Counted from the first letter of the stretch, positions 1 through 11,734 are shown. The stretch is DNA of 64,000 nt from Misgurnus anguillicaudatus (GCF_027580225.2 NC_073358.2:30158501-30222500); one strand, 5' to 3'. The notes: generated by a model not told the origin, from the letters alone. Made by a program: numbers and translations.

Positions 1-534
1 ACCAGAAACACCTGGCCAGCACACACATACTCCCTCGCCATTACACTGCATACTCATAGAACCTGAAGAGAGAAAAGGAGCGAACAGACTTTAACACAGT
101 CCTTCACAGCTCTTGGGTTTTTAATGAGTACATGGGTAGTTCTTACACTCATTTTTGATCAATAAATGATAATAGATGTTTGTTTCCGCATACAGTATGT
201 GACCTAAAGCAATAGCTATTTTAGATATAAGATGGACATGTGCGTAATGATATATTGATAAAGCTTGTTTTTATTTTATATATATGTGGTAAATATAAAT
301 TAATTAACACCGTTTCTGAATGCAACTTCATATTTAAAATGTTATAGCTTCAGGCAGGGCATAATGTTTAAAATAATAATGAACACAGTATTCTTGTTGA
401 TTTGTGATATCCTGCAGTCCTGCGTATTGCTTCTTTTTGCTAAAAGAGTCAGGTTTCACATACATTGTGAAGAGCAAATAAACAGTAAAATCTTAAATCA
501 CCAATATTGTGAAGAACACACATATAAACAAACA
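1..534. other. Intronic AT-rich sequence, nothing recognised
   Basis: Lies in the lamc3 intron after exon 5. AT-rich with no splice-flanked laminin coding sequence, tandem repeat or clear terminal inverted repeat. Confidence 0.4.
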
Positions 535-742
535 TACACTCTAAAAAATGCAGAGTTATTTTCAACTAAGCAATGGGTCTAACAGGGACGAGCCCAGCAC
601 TTTGTGTTGTAATTTATCCTATGCTGGGTTGTTTTAACCCATTATTGGGTCAAATATAAACATTTTCTCAACCCAACAGCTGGGCTTGACCCTTTTTGAC
701 CCAATGCTGGGTTTAAAATAACCCAGTATTTTTTTAAGTGTA
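535..742. mobile_element. Short inverted-repeat element with GGGTT motifs
   Basis: Begins ACACTCTAAAAAATGC and ends with the approximate complement TATTTTTTTAAGTGTA. The interior is repeated CAGC/AACCCA and TGGGTT words on both strands. This matches a non-autonomous fish DNA element (MITE) pattern. Related CCCAAC-rich sequence occurs near 19390-19560 and 44800-44920. Confidence 0.6.
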
Positions 743-1074
743 CTAAATCTATTTTGACTAAGTCAAAAATGGAAAAAACAAACATGTAAGATTCTTATTT
801 TCTTATGTGCACTTACTTTATAACTGAATGTTAGGATTTATTGAAATTTGCATGAGCATGATTATGATGTATGTGTGAGATTTAAAGCATTTAAGATTAC
901 ATATAATACAAGGTTAAATTCCATTTAGCACAATAGGTAAGTTATGTCAGAGTCACTTTGGCCATGTAGAGCTTACACACGGTAAAAAAAATGCAGCATG
1001 AAGTTAAAACAAGTCAATTTAACCTACTATTCTAAGTTTTGAAAAGTTTAAATAGTTTAACTTATTTTTTTAAG

Positions 1075-1621
1075 TTAAAAGGAAAGCCTACTTTTTTTGC
1101 AAATATGCTCATTTTCCATCGCCCCTAGAGTTGAGCATTTGATTTGTGCCGTTTTGGAATCCGTTCAGCCGATCTCCGAGTCTGGCAGTACCACTTTTTG
1201 CAGGGCTTGGCATAGTCCATTGAATCCGATTAGACCATTAGCATCGCGCTCAAAAGTAACCAAAGAGTTTTGATATTTAGTTTCGAAGAGTTTGACTTTT
1301 CTGTACAAAAGTTACATTATGTACTAAGACTGACAAAAAATGAAAAGTTGCAATTTTCTAGGCAGATATGGCTAGGAACTATACTCTCATTCTGGTGTAG
1401 TAATCAAGGACTTTGCTGCTGTAACATGGCTGCAGGAGGTGCAATGATATTACGTAGCGCCTGAAAATAGTCCCCTTAGTAACTTTCAATGGCAAACTCT
1501 TTGGTTATTTGCCAACTTAATGCTATTGGTCGGCTAAATGGATTCCAAAACGGTAAAAGTCAAATGTTTAACTCTAGGGGAGCTGGAGTATTTTTTTTTT
1601 TTAAATGGAGTGTCCCTTTAA
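1075..1621. mobile_element. TTAA-bounded fold-back element
   Basis: Left end TTAAAAGGAAAGCCTAC, right end GGAGTGTCCCTTTAA. Inner arms CCCTAGAGTTGAGCATTTGA (near 1122) and TCAAATGTTTAACTCTAGGG (near 1560) are inverted complements, and CCGTTTTGGAATCC is matched by GGATTCCAAAACGG. No transposase is present. About 547 bp, non-autonomous. Confidence 0.75.
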
Positions 1622-1862
1622 AGTAACATAAAAATATATGTTGATTTGACAAATAATCTGGGTATTTTTTTACAGAGCATGGTGAAACTATAGAAAATTT
1701 GCCCAGAACCAACTGTGCTTAACTTTGCATAACCCTTTAACTGTGCATAATACTTTTAAATAGACAAAAAAAGACAGAATAAGTATATCCAAGAAATAAA
1801 TTGAGAACTTTACACATTATACACAAACTACATAAGGCTACATAACGTACATGTGTGCAAAC

Positions 1863-1864
<2 letters not shown>

Positions 1865-1933
<69 letters not shown>
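1865..1933. repeat. (TG)n microsatellite
   Basis: About 34 uninterrupted TG units. In lamc3 orientation it is (CA)n, starting 18 nt downstream of the exon 5 donor. Confidence 0.97.
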
Positions 1934-1936
<3 letters not shown>

Positions 1937-1951
1937 GTATGCTTGAGTCAC

Positions 1952-2140
1952 CTAAGGCATTGCAGTTGCAGTTTTGACAGGGCTGCTGTGGTGATGATCT
2001 GTAGAAGTTCTCTCTGCATGTCTCACAGTGAGGGCCAGCTGTGTTTCCCCTGCAGCCAACACAGCGCCCCCCGTGTCCTGTGCTGCGGTACTGCTCCACA
2101 TCAAACACACATTCATCAGCAAGACCACTGCAGTTACACC
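1952..2140 (-). CDS. lamc3: lamc3 exon 5: second LE repeat and start of third
   Basis: The acceptor is GACTCTTTTTCTCAG. The 189-nt exon reads CNCSGLADECVFDVEQYRST, then GHGGRCVGCRGNTAGPHC, ETCRENFYRSSPQQPC and QNCNCNALG. This gives eight LE2 cysteines in standard spacing plus the first cysteines of LE3. It ends in phase 1 (TTAG) at donor GTGACT. A 69-nt CA tract (sense orientation) begins 18 nt into the following intron. No further lamc3 exon was recognised between 1 and 1951, so the next exon is probably outside the window. Confidence 0.93.
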   Translation of the reverse strand, partial: GVTAVVLLMNVCLMWSSTAAQDTGGAVLAAGETQLALTVRHAERTSTDHHHSSPVKTATAMP

Positions 2141-3017
2141 CTGAGAAAAAGAGTCAATTGAGGAACACATGAATAAAACTGACATGGGGGAGTAGAATAA
2201 ATTGACTGAAAAAGTACAAACATTATAAATGTGCCAGAATGAGCACAAGGTAAAATAGATGAAACAAAATAAGATAAAAATGAATGAATGAATGAATGAA
2301 TAAAAGGAATCTGCCAAATAAAAGCCAGGTAAATAAATACATAAATAGCAGCCAATTTTATAATGCCTTTAGGTAAACTTTACAACAGCTTGTTCAATTT
2401 TATTAAGCATTATATCACGTATTAACACAAACACCAACCAGCCTAATAAGCTCCCCTGCCACAGGCCTGTGAGATAACAATCTTCCTTATTATCATATCA
2501 CCCAATCAGAATACGAAAGCCAGCTTTATATGCACCAGTCACCCAGGGGGGGCATTGTGGGACATTACCTGTTTTATTACAATCCACCAGTCTATTGACT
2601 CTGCAATAACTATCACATTACCACACTCTAATGGGGCCTGGTTTCTGGAGCTGCCGCTGAGAAAAGGATTACCTACCATTATACCAAAAGCATAGCACAG
2701 AAGACTATGAGGAACAATTATTAACCTGTTCAGAACTGAATTATGAGGTACAAAAAAACATATAAAGATGTATTATCAAAAGTTTACAATACAGTGATAC
2801 TCAAACACTGACCAAATGATAAAATGCATACGTGGCATCCATTAGCATGTACATTGTAATGTTTTTCCTTTCCCAGCATAATGTAGACAGACTATATGTA
2901 AGCCATTTTAAGCTATTTTAGCTCAAAAGTATACATATTTATGGCTCTGTGGCAATTATAAAACATTGCTCTGTTTGGGGATGGTTTGAGAAAGCACGCA
3001 ACTCTAAACATACTGCA
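2141..3017. other. lamc3 intron 4 sequence with repeat-poor block and ATGA microsatellite
   Basis: Contains a short (ATGA)n tract at 2279-2301. The 2440-2680 block has no visible repeat. It has mixed composition, GATA-type sites (GAGATAAC near 2470, TTATCATATC near 2490) and is a weak candidate for an intronic enhancer. This is inference from composition only. Confidence 0.3.
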
Positions 3018-3563
3018 TTAAAGGTCACGTTCTTTCTGATCCCATTTTTTAAACCCTAGTTAGTGTGTAATGTTGCTATAATAGCAAAAATAATACCTGT
3101 AAAATGATAAAGCTAAAAGTTTACTGCCAGGTGATATATTTTCTTAAACAGAATTCGCTTTTCAAAGCATACAGCGAACGGCCGGTTTGGACTACAGTCT
3201 TCTACTTCCTGCTTTAATGACGTTAGTAGAACAGTTTTTTGACTAAACTCCGCCCACAGGAATACGGCAGTCACCAGCTAAGCTAACGGCAAGCCAAGCT
3301 AACGGCAAGCTAAGCTGCTATCGAATCGCAACACACTAAACAAACGACACAATCAGAACTCGATACGTATTTCTGAAGGAGGGACTTCGTAGAACAAGGA
3401 AGACATCAGCCCGTTTTTAGGACAGTGAAAACAGCTCTATATAGATAAGTAAATTGTGTGAAAAATACAGTGTTTTTTTACAGGTGAAACGTGAATACAT
3501 CTAATATTGTGCACTGTAAACACAATCAAAGCTTCAAAGACACAGAAAGAACGGGACCTTTAA
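3018..3563. mobile_element. TTAA-bounded MITE, about 546 bp
   Basis: Left end TTAAAGGTCACGTTCTTTCT is mirrored by right end AGAAAGAACGGGACCTTTAA. The interior holds GCTAAGCTAACGGCAAGC-type duplication near 3280-3315 and no coding capacity. Confidence 0.75.
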
Positions 3564-3907
3564 ATAGGACAAAATGACCAAATGTGAACCTACAGTAAGT
3601 CTGATCATTTAATTAATGAGCATCAATGCAGTCATCGCTTCCTAAACATTCATTTTAATCTTCGCCTTATGCAATATTAAAGATATCAACATTATATTTT
3701 CATAAGTTGTTTAATACATTATGTAGGCTACAGTAGGATGATTTTGTATAGAAATCTGTAAATCACAAAAATATTTACAGATTGGGTCACATATAAAAAT
3801 CCAGACATTGCCAAATAGAACATGTGTGAATGTAATCTTCAAACATCTTTAGGTTGCTCTATTACCAACGTTTGAAAAATTGTATGTATGTTTATACATA
3901 TACATAT

Positions 3908-4157
3908 ACATATGAAGAGTTTCGTTGCAAAACGAGATAAATCCGTTTTTAAAATTTTTGTCAAAACATGTTTATTTTTATGTTATCATGTTATTATTTT
4001 GTTTTATGGTGCTACTTAGCTGTATTTTTTAAGTTATGAAGGTTTAAATCAAAACAAACCAACTGCAGCTGAATTAATTGGAATGCACAACCAAAAAACG
4101 AGATTTCTGAAATATAAAAAAACGTTATCTAGTTTTGCAACAAAACCCTTCATATAA
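3908..4157. mobile_element. Short palindromic MITE with ATGAAGAGTTT ends
   Basis: Left arm ATATGAAGAGTTTCGTTGCA and right arm TGCAACAAAACCCTTCATAT are near-perfect inverted complements, extending inward (AAAACGAGATAA against TTATCTAGTTTT). Flanked by TA-rich sequence. The same ends occur on the larger element at 51040-52046. Confidence 0.75.
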
Positions 4158-5056
4158 ATATACATATACATATATAGCAGCGTAAAAAAAAATATATTTT
4201 CATATATCAAAACTAGGGTATCAACCCTGTGAAGGCCTGCAAACATTCCAGAAAAGGAAAAATAAGCATTTTTTGATGTTCGCCAGCTGAATGCGCATAA
4301 TTTCTCTCGCACTGTTTCTGCCTCTTTTAGACAAGGGGGTAAAACAGACGTCCTTTGTCAATTAACATATCCGTTAAATGAAGTTTTACAAGAGACATAT
4401 GGTGGTAGAACTCACAGCCTGCCATACAAATGATAAATTTGGCACAGGCAGTGAAGAAAAACTTTGTGACGCAACCATGCATGGAATGCATCAATGGTCC
4501 ATTTCACCTCTTCACCAACTGATGCCGCTTACGCTTATGAAAACTTGTTTATTCATTAAATCCACTTTGATGAAAAGGAACAACAGTTATCAACAGAAAC
4601 AACAGAAACCCATCTGTTGACCACAGAAACCTGAAGTTAATTAATGGAACGTGGGGCTTAGCGTGATACAGAAAGAAAATAATTAACATGCTTTTTTCGC
4701 CTTATGGGTTTGTCAGAATAGCCAATTACAGTCTTCCCCTAAAGCAACACACACACACAGACTTAAATTACTTAAATGCCGCTTTCGTTGCTGCGAGGGT
4801 AAATGGTACACTTTACAAAGTTACGTTTCCAGCATATGATGTAACATGCATCGTCTCATCTCTTCTTTATACGTCGCTACATACTCACTTCTGAACATAC
4901 GTCGGTCATTACCGAAAGCTACTATTTTAGTCTGTAAAGTTTTAAAAATGTTTTTTTTTTACAAAATTACACTGAGTGCCCTCCACCGTGTGTGGATTAC
5001 TTCTGTAAAGGATAGATGGACTTTTTTGTACATTTTCTAACATAACTTCGATCGTG
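4158..5056. other. Intronic sequence, no gene recognised
   Basis: Lies in lamc3 intron 4. Several short open frames occur, but none resembles a known protein or is flanked by laminin-phase splice sites. Confidence 0.4.
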
Positions 5057-6270
5057 TTATGCTGGGTACACACCAAAAGATTATCGTGCTGATTTTGGGC
5101 TGATTTCCCCCTTTCAACAATCCTAACTATGTTCCGATTATCTTTATGGTTCTACAGATTATCTTATCAGATTTTCCATTTGGTGTGTCCGATCCTGATC
5201 GGAAAAACGTCGGAGCCGCCACGTTCGTGAATCATAAATATTAAACATGTTTAACTCATTCACCGCCATTGACGAGTTCTCTCGTCATTTATAAGTTCAT
5301 ATTTAACTAATAAACGTGCCTTTCTGGACGAATTTCAAAGTGAAAGTGTAATACCGCTTTTATCCACCTGTTGGCGCCAAAACTAATTTATCAAAAACGG
5401 AAGTTAAAAAAAATAATGATTTATTTTAACTGCGTTTATGTTTGATAGTCATTCTGAGTCTGATCTCTAACATAAATTTCTTTACAAAAACGCAATTTTT
5501 TAAGCTTTTTGGTCAAAATGTTGTATTTTTTAAGAGAAATATCCATATTTCAGTCGTAAATTAAGTAGAAAAAGTAAATATATAATGAAAGTTTTTTCCC
5601 CATTTTGTTTGTTTGTTTATTGTTTGTTTGAAAGCAGAGGGTGTGTTCTTTAATTTGATATAATTTGTATGTTTATATATTTATAGAAAATAATTTTTCC
5701 TGCAAGGAATTTTGTGAAATTTTTGTTAAAATCACAAAAATGCAGGTGGGCAACTTTTCTCAAAAAGGCTGGCGGTGAATGAGTTAATATTTACAATCAG
5801 AAATCCTGATGTGTGTGGGGAACCCCGAGGAAAAACACGCACATGCTCTTGAGATTATCACGTGAAACGAAACAATATCCAATCAGAAGGCGAGCTGATG
5901 GAAGACGAAACCATAACAACTACAGTCATGGCACAGCAGGCACAGTCCAAAGTGAGATCAGAGATCAGAGATGTTCAAAAGCACATTTTATGTCATTTCT
6001 TTATACCCATTGTTCACCATGTTTGTTTTCATTGTGAAGTCACCTTTGGCCACGAGAGACATTGCGAGATCTCCGTGAGATTTCCTGTGTTCACAGTTGA
6101 GACTCTGGTTAAAAAAAAATCTGTTCGTGTGTGTGCTATCTTTGACACATCATGGCACACCACAGGATTAAAACTGTTAAACCTAGAATTTTTTATCGTC
6201 ATGTTTGGTCTATCACATTTGAAAATCTTATAATATGTAAAAAAATCTTTTGGTGTATACCCAGCATTAT
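5057..6270. mobile_element. Outer element with GCTGGGTACACACC ends, interrupted
   Basis: Left end TTATGCTGGGTACACACC and right end GGTGTATACCCAGCATTAT are inverted complements 1.2 kb apart. About 537 bp of this is a second element (5251-5787), so the original element was near 680 bp. No transposase. Superfamily not determined. Confidence 0.7.
5251..5787. mobile_element. Nested MITE with TTAACTCATTCACCGCCA ends
   Basis: Left TTAACTCATTCACCGCCA and right TGGCGGTGAATGAGTTAA are perfect 18-nt inverted complements. Interior is AT-rich with no coding capacity. It sits entirely inside the 5057-6270 element and is therefore the younger insertion. Confidence 0.85.
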
Positions 6271-6873
6271 TCTGAAAAAAGACAATCATGACTTAAAGGT
6301 AAATCATGGGCTCATTTTCATTTTATATAGTGCCTTTAAATAGCACCTTTAAATAAAATTATGTTAATAAGTTCATAGTCAAGTCCGTATGTGTTAAAAC
6401 ATTTCAAGGTGTAAGGTAAGGCAAAAATCTAGCGCTGAATCTCTGCATTTGTGCCGCCTCTGGGACTCATGCAGTGTGAATGCTGCGACTGTTAATATGG
6501 GCTGCGAAATGAATGCACGCAACCCAGGTATCGCAAATGAAGAATGTGTAAAACAGGCCATGTGTAAAACTCAAATTTATAAAACTTTTAATAAGACAAA
6601 AAAACTAAATCTAGACCCAAGTAATGTTTTCTAAGACATACATTTTTTAAATATTGTAATTTTTTTACCTGTATACTTTTATCCAAAACCAGCTGTGCAA
6701 TTGTGTGTTGTCTGGGAATAAAAGACCCATGATGACCTTGCTGTTCCTTATACATTATTTATAAAATATACTTTTTACAAATGTATTTTGTACTTTTTTT
6801 TATTTCACAGTCTCCAGTTACAAACAGAACTCTCTTTTATAAATAAAGAGGCTTCAGGTAGGCTAGTACTCAC
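6271..6873. other. Intronic sequence just downstream of lamc3 exon 4
   Basis: AT-rich; no exon, transposon end or tandem repeat recognised. Confidence 0.35.
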
Positions 6874-7040
6874 TCACACACTGGTTGGCTGAGTCAGCAG
6901 TGGCCCGTGCCCATGGGCGGTCCTGGTAGAACGGAGCGCAGCGTTCACAATCGACCCCTGCGGTATGGTGCTCACAAGCACAAACCAGACGTCCCTCCTC
7001 ATTGGTTCCGCACTCACTGGCGTGACCGTTACACTTGCAC
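6874..7040 (-). CDS. lamc3: lamc3 exon 4: first laminin EGF-like (LE) repeat
   Basis: After acceptor CATTATTTCAG, the first G completes the split Arg. The reading is then [34 protein letters not shown] and a last segment ending DSANQC: eight cysteines in LE spacing, expected to form four disulfides. Three overlapping GT donors follow. Only the one after TGTGTGA (donor GTGAGTAC at 6873) keeps phase with exon 5, and it yields C-V-R-C-N-C, matching the two-residue C-x-x-C linker normal between LE1 and LE2. The exon is 167 nt and ends in phase 1. The exact 3' end is an inference from phase and family spacing. Confidence 0.9.
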
Positions 7041-7309
7041 CTGAAATAATGGTAAGATCACAATGTTAACATTACTTTCTCATTATTTTCAAGTGTTAAT
7101 ATCTTGTAAGACAAGTGTAAGTGTGGATATTAGTCAGGAAACTTAAACGAAATAACAGTATACTGGGTAAAAGGTTACAAAGTAAATTGGTTGAATTTTT
7201 TTTACCAAAATACAAGGCAAATATTGGAATACTGTAGGAACCTTGAAATAAGAATAAAAATCTGCAGGACATATAAATACTTAAAAAATACAACAAAGAT
7301 TACAATAGA

Positions 7310-8209
7310 TTAAAGGGGTAGCCCATTTTCTTAAAAAAATCCAGATAATTTACTCACCACCATGTCATCCAAAATATTGATATCTTTCTTTGATCAGTCG
7401 AGAAGAAATTATGTTTTTAAGGAAAACATTCCAGGATTTTTCTCATTTTAATGGACTTTAATGGAAGAACACTTAACAGTTTTATGCAGTTTAAAATTGC
7501 AGTTTCAACGGAGTTTCAAAGGACTCTAAACGATCCCAAACGAGGCATAAAGGTCTATCTAGCGAAACGACTGTCTTTTTTGACGAGAAAAATAAAAAAT
7601 ATGCACTTTTAAACCACGACTTCTCGTTTATCTCCGGTCCTATGAAGCACCAGCGCGACCTCACGTAATTGCTTAATGCCGTGGAAAGGTCATGTGTTAC
7701 ATATATGAAACGCACATTTGCAGACAATTTTAAACAATAAACTAACACAAAGACATTAATTAGTATCATTCGACATACAACAACGTCAGAACGGTCCTCT
7801 TTCTCTACACTAAACACTGCGGCGTAGTTTCGCATACGTCATCCGTGACCTCTTGACGTGATGACGTATTACTTGAGGCCGCGCTGGCGCGTCACAGGAC
7901 CGGAGATAGACGACAAGTCGTGGTTTAAAAGTGCATATTTTTCTTGGCATAAATGACAATCGTTTTGCTAGATAAGATATTTATGCATCGTTTGGGATCG
8001 TTTAGAGTCCTTTGAAACTGCAATTTTAAACTGCATTAAAACTGTTAAGTATTGGGGTTCATTAAAGTCCATTAAAATTTGAAAAATCCTGGAATGTTTT
8101 CCTCAAAATACATAATTTCTTTTCGACTGAACAAAGAAAGACATCAACATTTTGGATGACATTGTGGTGAGAAAATTATGTTTTTTAAGAAAATGGACTA
8201 ATGCTTTAA
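7310..8209. mobile_element. TTAA-bounded fold-back element, family A copy 1
   Basis: About 900 bp, nearly palindromic along its length. The left half (TTAAAGGGGTAGCCCATTTT, ATCCAGATAATTTACTCACC, GGCATAAAGGTCTATCTAGC) is mirrored by the right half, ending AAAATGGACTAATGCTTTAA. The centre is CpG-rich around GACGTATTACTTGAGG. No transposase. Copy 2 lies at 24700-25616. Confidence 0.85.
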
Positions 8210-8829
8210 TATACAAATTCTCACCAATGACCCCCTCACCGACCACAGTCTAGACATCACATTTGTTACTTATTATGCTTTGTGGTGTGCGTCAAATGTT
8301 TGACCACTACATGACCTGATTAACGTGTATTTTATTATAAGAAAAACGGAATAATCAGAATAAAGACCAGACTGTTTTCAATCAATGAGAAGAAAACTAG
8401 ACATGCACACCAGTACACAATTGCAGAAACACACACAATCACAATACACAGATGGCGAAAACATCTGTGCATACATAAAAATACACATATCCTTTTCATC
8501 CTGTTTACTCTACAGATAAACTAGGTGAGGAAAAAAACTGGCCCTGCAGCACACAACTCACTCACAAATCTCTCTCTCATTCATCAGTCTCTTTGTGGAC
8601 ACTTTAATTTCATTCTCATCCTTTTTTCCTTCTTTATGTGTGGCATCACACATCTGGCAACCAGATGCATGGAATCTTTAGTTCCAAAGGTCTGAAAACA
8701 CTTGTGATTTGTGAAAATGCTTTTATTGCCACTGTTTATATTGTATTCTATTGCATATGAATGTCACGCATGGTGGTTGGTTTTGTTAAAAAAATAACTT
8801 GAATGCCAAAATAAGCATCAACTAGAAAT
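8210..8829. other. lamc3 intron 3, AT-rich spacer
   Basis: No gene or clear repeat end recognised. Confidence 0.35.
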
Positions 8830-9390
8830 GTTAAGTCCAATTTATAGTCGTGTGTAAGGTCTACGCCGTTGGTTATCCGTAGCCTCTGCGTAGCTTTGCG
8901 TAGCCTGACATGCACATCGCCAAATTTTTAACAGCGCGTCAGTTCTACACAGACCGCAAGCGCTGTGATTGGTCCACTAGAACTCCTCCCGTCAGGTAAA
9001 AAAAACTGTCTCATAGGTATTTCCGTTTGCGACGGTGAGAACAAAGATGGGCCAAGTTGAGGTGTAATTTAACTCAAACTGCAACAAAAGTCACTGTTTA
9101 TTTCCTTTCATCACTGCTGGTCTTCTCAAAACATACACAACAAGCTGCATTTTCTTTTTCGTCTGTGGGTTAACTGAGCAAGCTGCTGCTGCTTTGGTGG
9201 TTGAGCTGCTACTGTGGTTGCACACGAGGATACTGCCTACCAGCGGTCTGCGCGTTTGCACGTAGACGACGCAGAAGTATATATGAAAATCGACGCGTAG
9301 CCTACGCCACCATGGCTACTCCGCAGGACATACCCACAACTACAATGAGCCCTTTAGTATTTGGTGCACCCCTATCACTTTAAAGACCCC
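8830..9390. mobile_element. Probable CpG-rich non-autonomous DNA element
   Basis: A CpG-rich island in an AT-rich intron. CTACGCC and GCGTAGCC words near the left end (8860-8910) recur inverted at the right (CGACGCGTAGCCTACGCC near 9290). Exact termini and target duplication could not be fixed. Confidence 0.4.
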
Positions 9391-9544
9391 CTGAAGAGCC
9401 TTGTAATGCACTGCTTCGTTAAATGCATTCACAGAAATTCCACTGAAACTCAAAGACAGGGCGGGACATATTTAAAAATATCCAGTGCCATCTCGACTCA
9501 AGCTAACATGAACTTTCCAAATTTGTGAAAACCTCAGAGTCAAT

Positions 9545-9967
9545 GGCTGCATTCCACTCCAGTTTTTGCACTCTCAAACTGCCCTAAACACTGGCATTTT
9601 GAAGTGCGTTCCACTTCATCAAGTGAACGAGGGAAGTTTATATAGACTGACCCTCAATCCTTTGATTTTGACCGAGGGAGCGAGTCTACTTCATATGTAC
9701 ACTTCAGGCAGCTCTATATCCCACAATGCAACACGATTGTGACGTCACTTCAGCAGCTCGCGCTTTGCAAAGTTCAAATGATGGGCGGTCTCCATTTTCC
9801 ATGTGATCAAGGGCATAGGGCACTTCATTTGAACCCACTTCAAGTGTTCACTAGTTTTACCGCCAGTAGTGGGCACTCGTGCAACGTAAGCAATGACATA
9901 CATCCGAGTGAACAAGACTGAGGGAAGTTAGCGAGGGAAGGTCATAAAAAATTAACTGGAACGCAGG
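9545..9967. mobile_element. Probable MITE with TGCATTCCA ends
   Basis: The left end GGCTGCATTCCACTCCAG is approximately mirrored by TTAACTGGAACGCAGG at the right. AGTGAACGAGGGAAG internal words are repeated at both ends. No coding capacity. Confidence 0.5.
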
Positions 9968-10181
9968 GCACGTTATCCCAGTATGATCTGAGAATGTCCC
10001 AAATTGTTTTACACATCCCAGCATGATCTGAGGAAGTGTTGTCCCAAAGTCCTTTAAACAGGCTTTAAAAATTTCTACTAAACATTTTCATAAAAGGATT
10101 GACACCTATTATAATGTATGTATGTGCATTAAAGTTGAATTGATGAGTAAGGAATTTTTACTTATTCCCTGCTGTATTTTT

Positions 10182-10183
10182 CT

Positions 10184-10237
<54 letters not shown>
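10182..10237. repeat. (CT)n microsatellite
   Basis: About 50 nt of CT dinucleotides with one interruption, in lamc3 intron 3, roughly 260 bp downstream of exon 3 in sense orientation (there GA-rich). Confidence 0.95.
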
Positions 10238-10238
<1 letters not shown>

Positions 10239-10498
10239 AACTTATTATTTTATTTGACTATCACAATGTTGTATGTGTTTTCTATCTACTCTTTTTGGTA
10301 CTTGGTTTTTGGAGTCACTATTCCTGTCAAGGTTTATGTTTAATTCATCACTTGGAATTTGTCTTAATATTATATTTGTCTTAATATTTTAAAATAAAGT
10401 TAAAAAAGTTTTCATTTGATTAAATGGAAAACAACAAAAACTTTAAATGTTGTCTCTTTTAGGCCATATTTCCCTTGTGGTTGTGTTGTATTTTTTAC

Positions 10499-10629
10499 CT
10501 GCCCCCCACAGAGAAGTCAGATATGGCATAAAAATATGAGCGCAGCACTTTGGCATCTTTGAAGAACTCATCACCAAAAGTGTTCAGTCTGTCCAGAGAG
10601 ATGAGGATATCTGTAGCTGTCACCCAGTC
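10499..10629 (-). CDS. lamc3: lamc3 exon 3: C-terminal LN domain
   Basis: A good acceptor (TTTCTCTGTTTAG) is followed in phase 0 by [20 protein letters not shown], then [22 protein letters not shown]. These 131 nt encode 43 codons plus two bases of the Arg that links LN to the first LE repeat. The donor is [26 protein letters not shown] resembles gamma-3 more than gamma-1 (from memory of the family, not an alignment). The [14 protein letters not shown] junction is the hallmark end of a laminin LN domain. Confidence 0.94.
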
Positions 10630-11024
10630 CTAAACAGAGAAAGATACAAAAAAAAAAAAGAGTTTGAGCGCCCAATACTTTGATGCCTGTGTGTTCTTGT
10701 TTTTTTGTGTCTCACAAGATCACAGCTTGTTTGTACATACATGCAATGACAAAGAGTGAACCAACCCTTTTACATGATGCAAATCAAAGAAAAAACAAAC
10801 TGGTGCACACACAGCTTTAAATTCTCTGATTTTTTTACCCTTAGGGGTAAACAGGGCAAAATAGCATATGAATGTAAAAAAAAACCTGGCAATAAGAGTG
10901 GAACTGGCGCATCTTAAAGTTACCATAAAACAGAAGTAGCAAACGTATTTTTCCCAGCGTGACGTATTTTCAAGTGAAACGCTTCTGAAATAGGAATGGG
11001 AATCACAGGATATCTAACAAGTAA

Positions 11025-11143
11025 GGGATAATGTAGAGGCAGCCGGTAGTTGTCGGGAAATAGGCCCCGACAGTGTGATCAGTCTTGTATCAAACTGAAG
11101 GGGCTTATTTCCCGATAACTACCGGCTGCCTCTACATTTTCCC
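11025..11143. repeat. Long near-perfect hairpin
   Basis: Left arm ATGTAGAGGCAGCCGGTAGT (continuing TGTCGGGAAATAGGCCCC) and right arm (GGGGCTTATTTCCCGATA, then ACTACCGGCTGCCTCTACAT) pair over about 45 nt with a roughly 30-nt loop. Looks like a miniature fold-back DNA element. Confidence 0.8.
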
Positions 11144-11730
11144 GGTTATTACACGGCTACTTGCCACATAAGAAAAAAACTGGACATGAATATGAATTTG
11201 AAACATTTTATTGGTTGTAAATTAACATTTTTATCCTTCCGCGAAACTTTGCACAGATGCATAAAATGATCGTAATACCTTATTAAGATCCTCTGCTTCA
11301 TACTTGTCTGTCTCCATTTTTTTTTCTCTTTTAGCCAGTCTTTGAGAAGTTTTAATGCCCATTCTGTATTTTTTTGTGTGTTGGTTTCGTAGCTGTCATG
11401 CTCTATTTTGTCAAGTTCAGTCTCAGTAAGCTCTCTGTGTCTTCGTTGTTCGTTCTTCTATCCACTGTTTAAATGTTTTGTTTTTTCCGTACATGTTAAA
11501 ATTAATGTCAAAATTTTCCATTATTAATTGTGGTTGTCCAGTATTTGGCACAAGATGGCGCCAAACAGTAATCTTTATTGATCTTTATTGGCGCGGAGCG
11601 ATTTTACTCGTAAAAGTAGTACCGGCTATGCGTTATTACTTTGGAGCGGTTATTATTTGAAAAGAACGAACCTGCAAATGTCTCAACTGACCAATCAGAA
11701 TCAAGCATTCCAGAGAGCCGTGTAATAATA
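11144..11730. mobile_element. MITE with GGTTATTACACGGCT ends
   Basis: GGTTATTACACGGCT at the left is mirrored by AGCCGTGTAATAATA at the right, about 587 bp apart. The subterminal CCAATCAGAATCAAGCATTC is shared with 60498-60644. It abuts the 11025-11143 hairpin, so the two may be one compound element. Confidence 0.65.
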
Positions 11731-11734
11731 TGAT

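Noticed and set aside
1737..2355. Other open frames around exon 5 and the TG repeat
   Set aside because: They arise from the CA/TG microsatellite or antisense or shifted frames of the laminin exon.
6877..6880. Exon 4 ending at TGT with donor GTGAGT
   Set aside because: It would break phase with exon 5 and lose the two-residue linker between LE1 and LE2.
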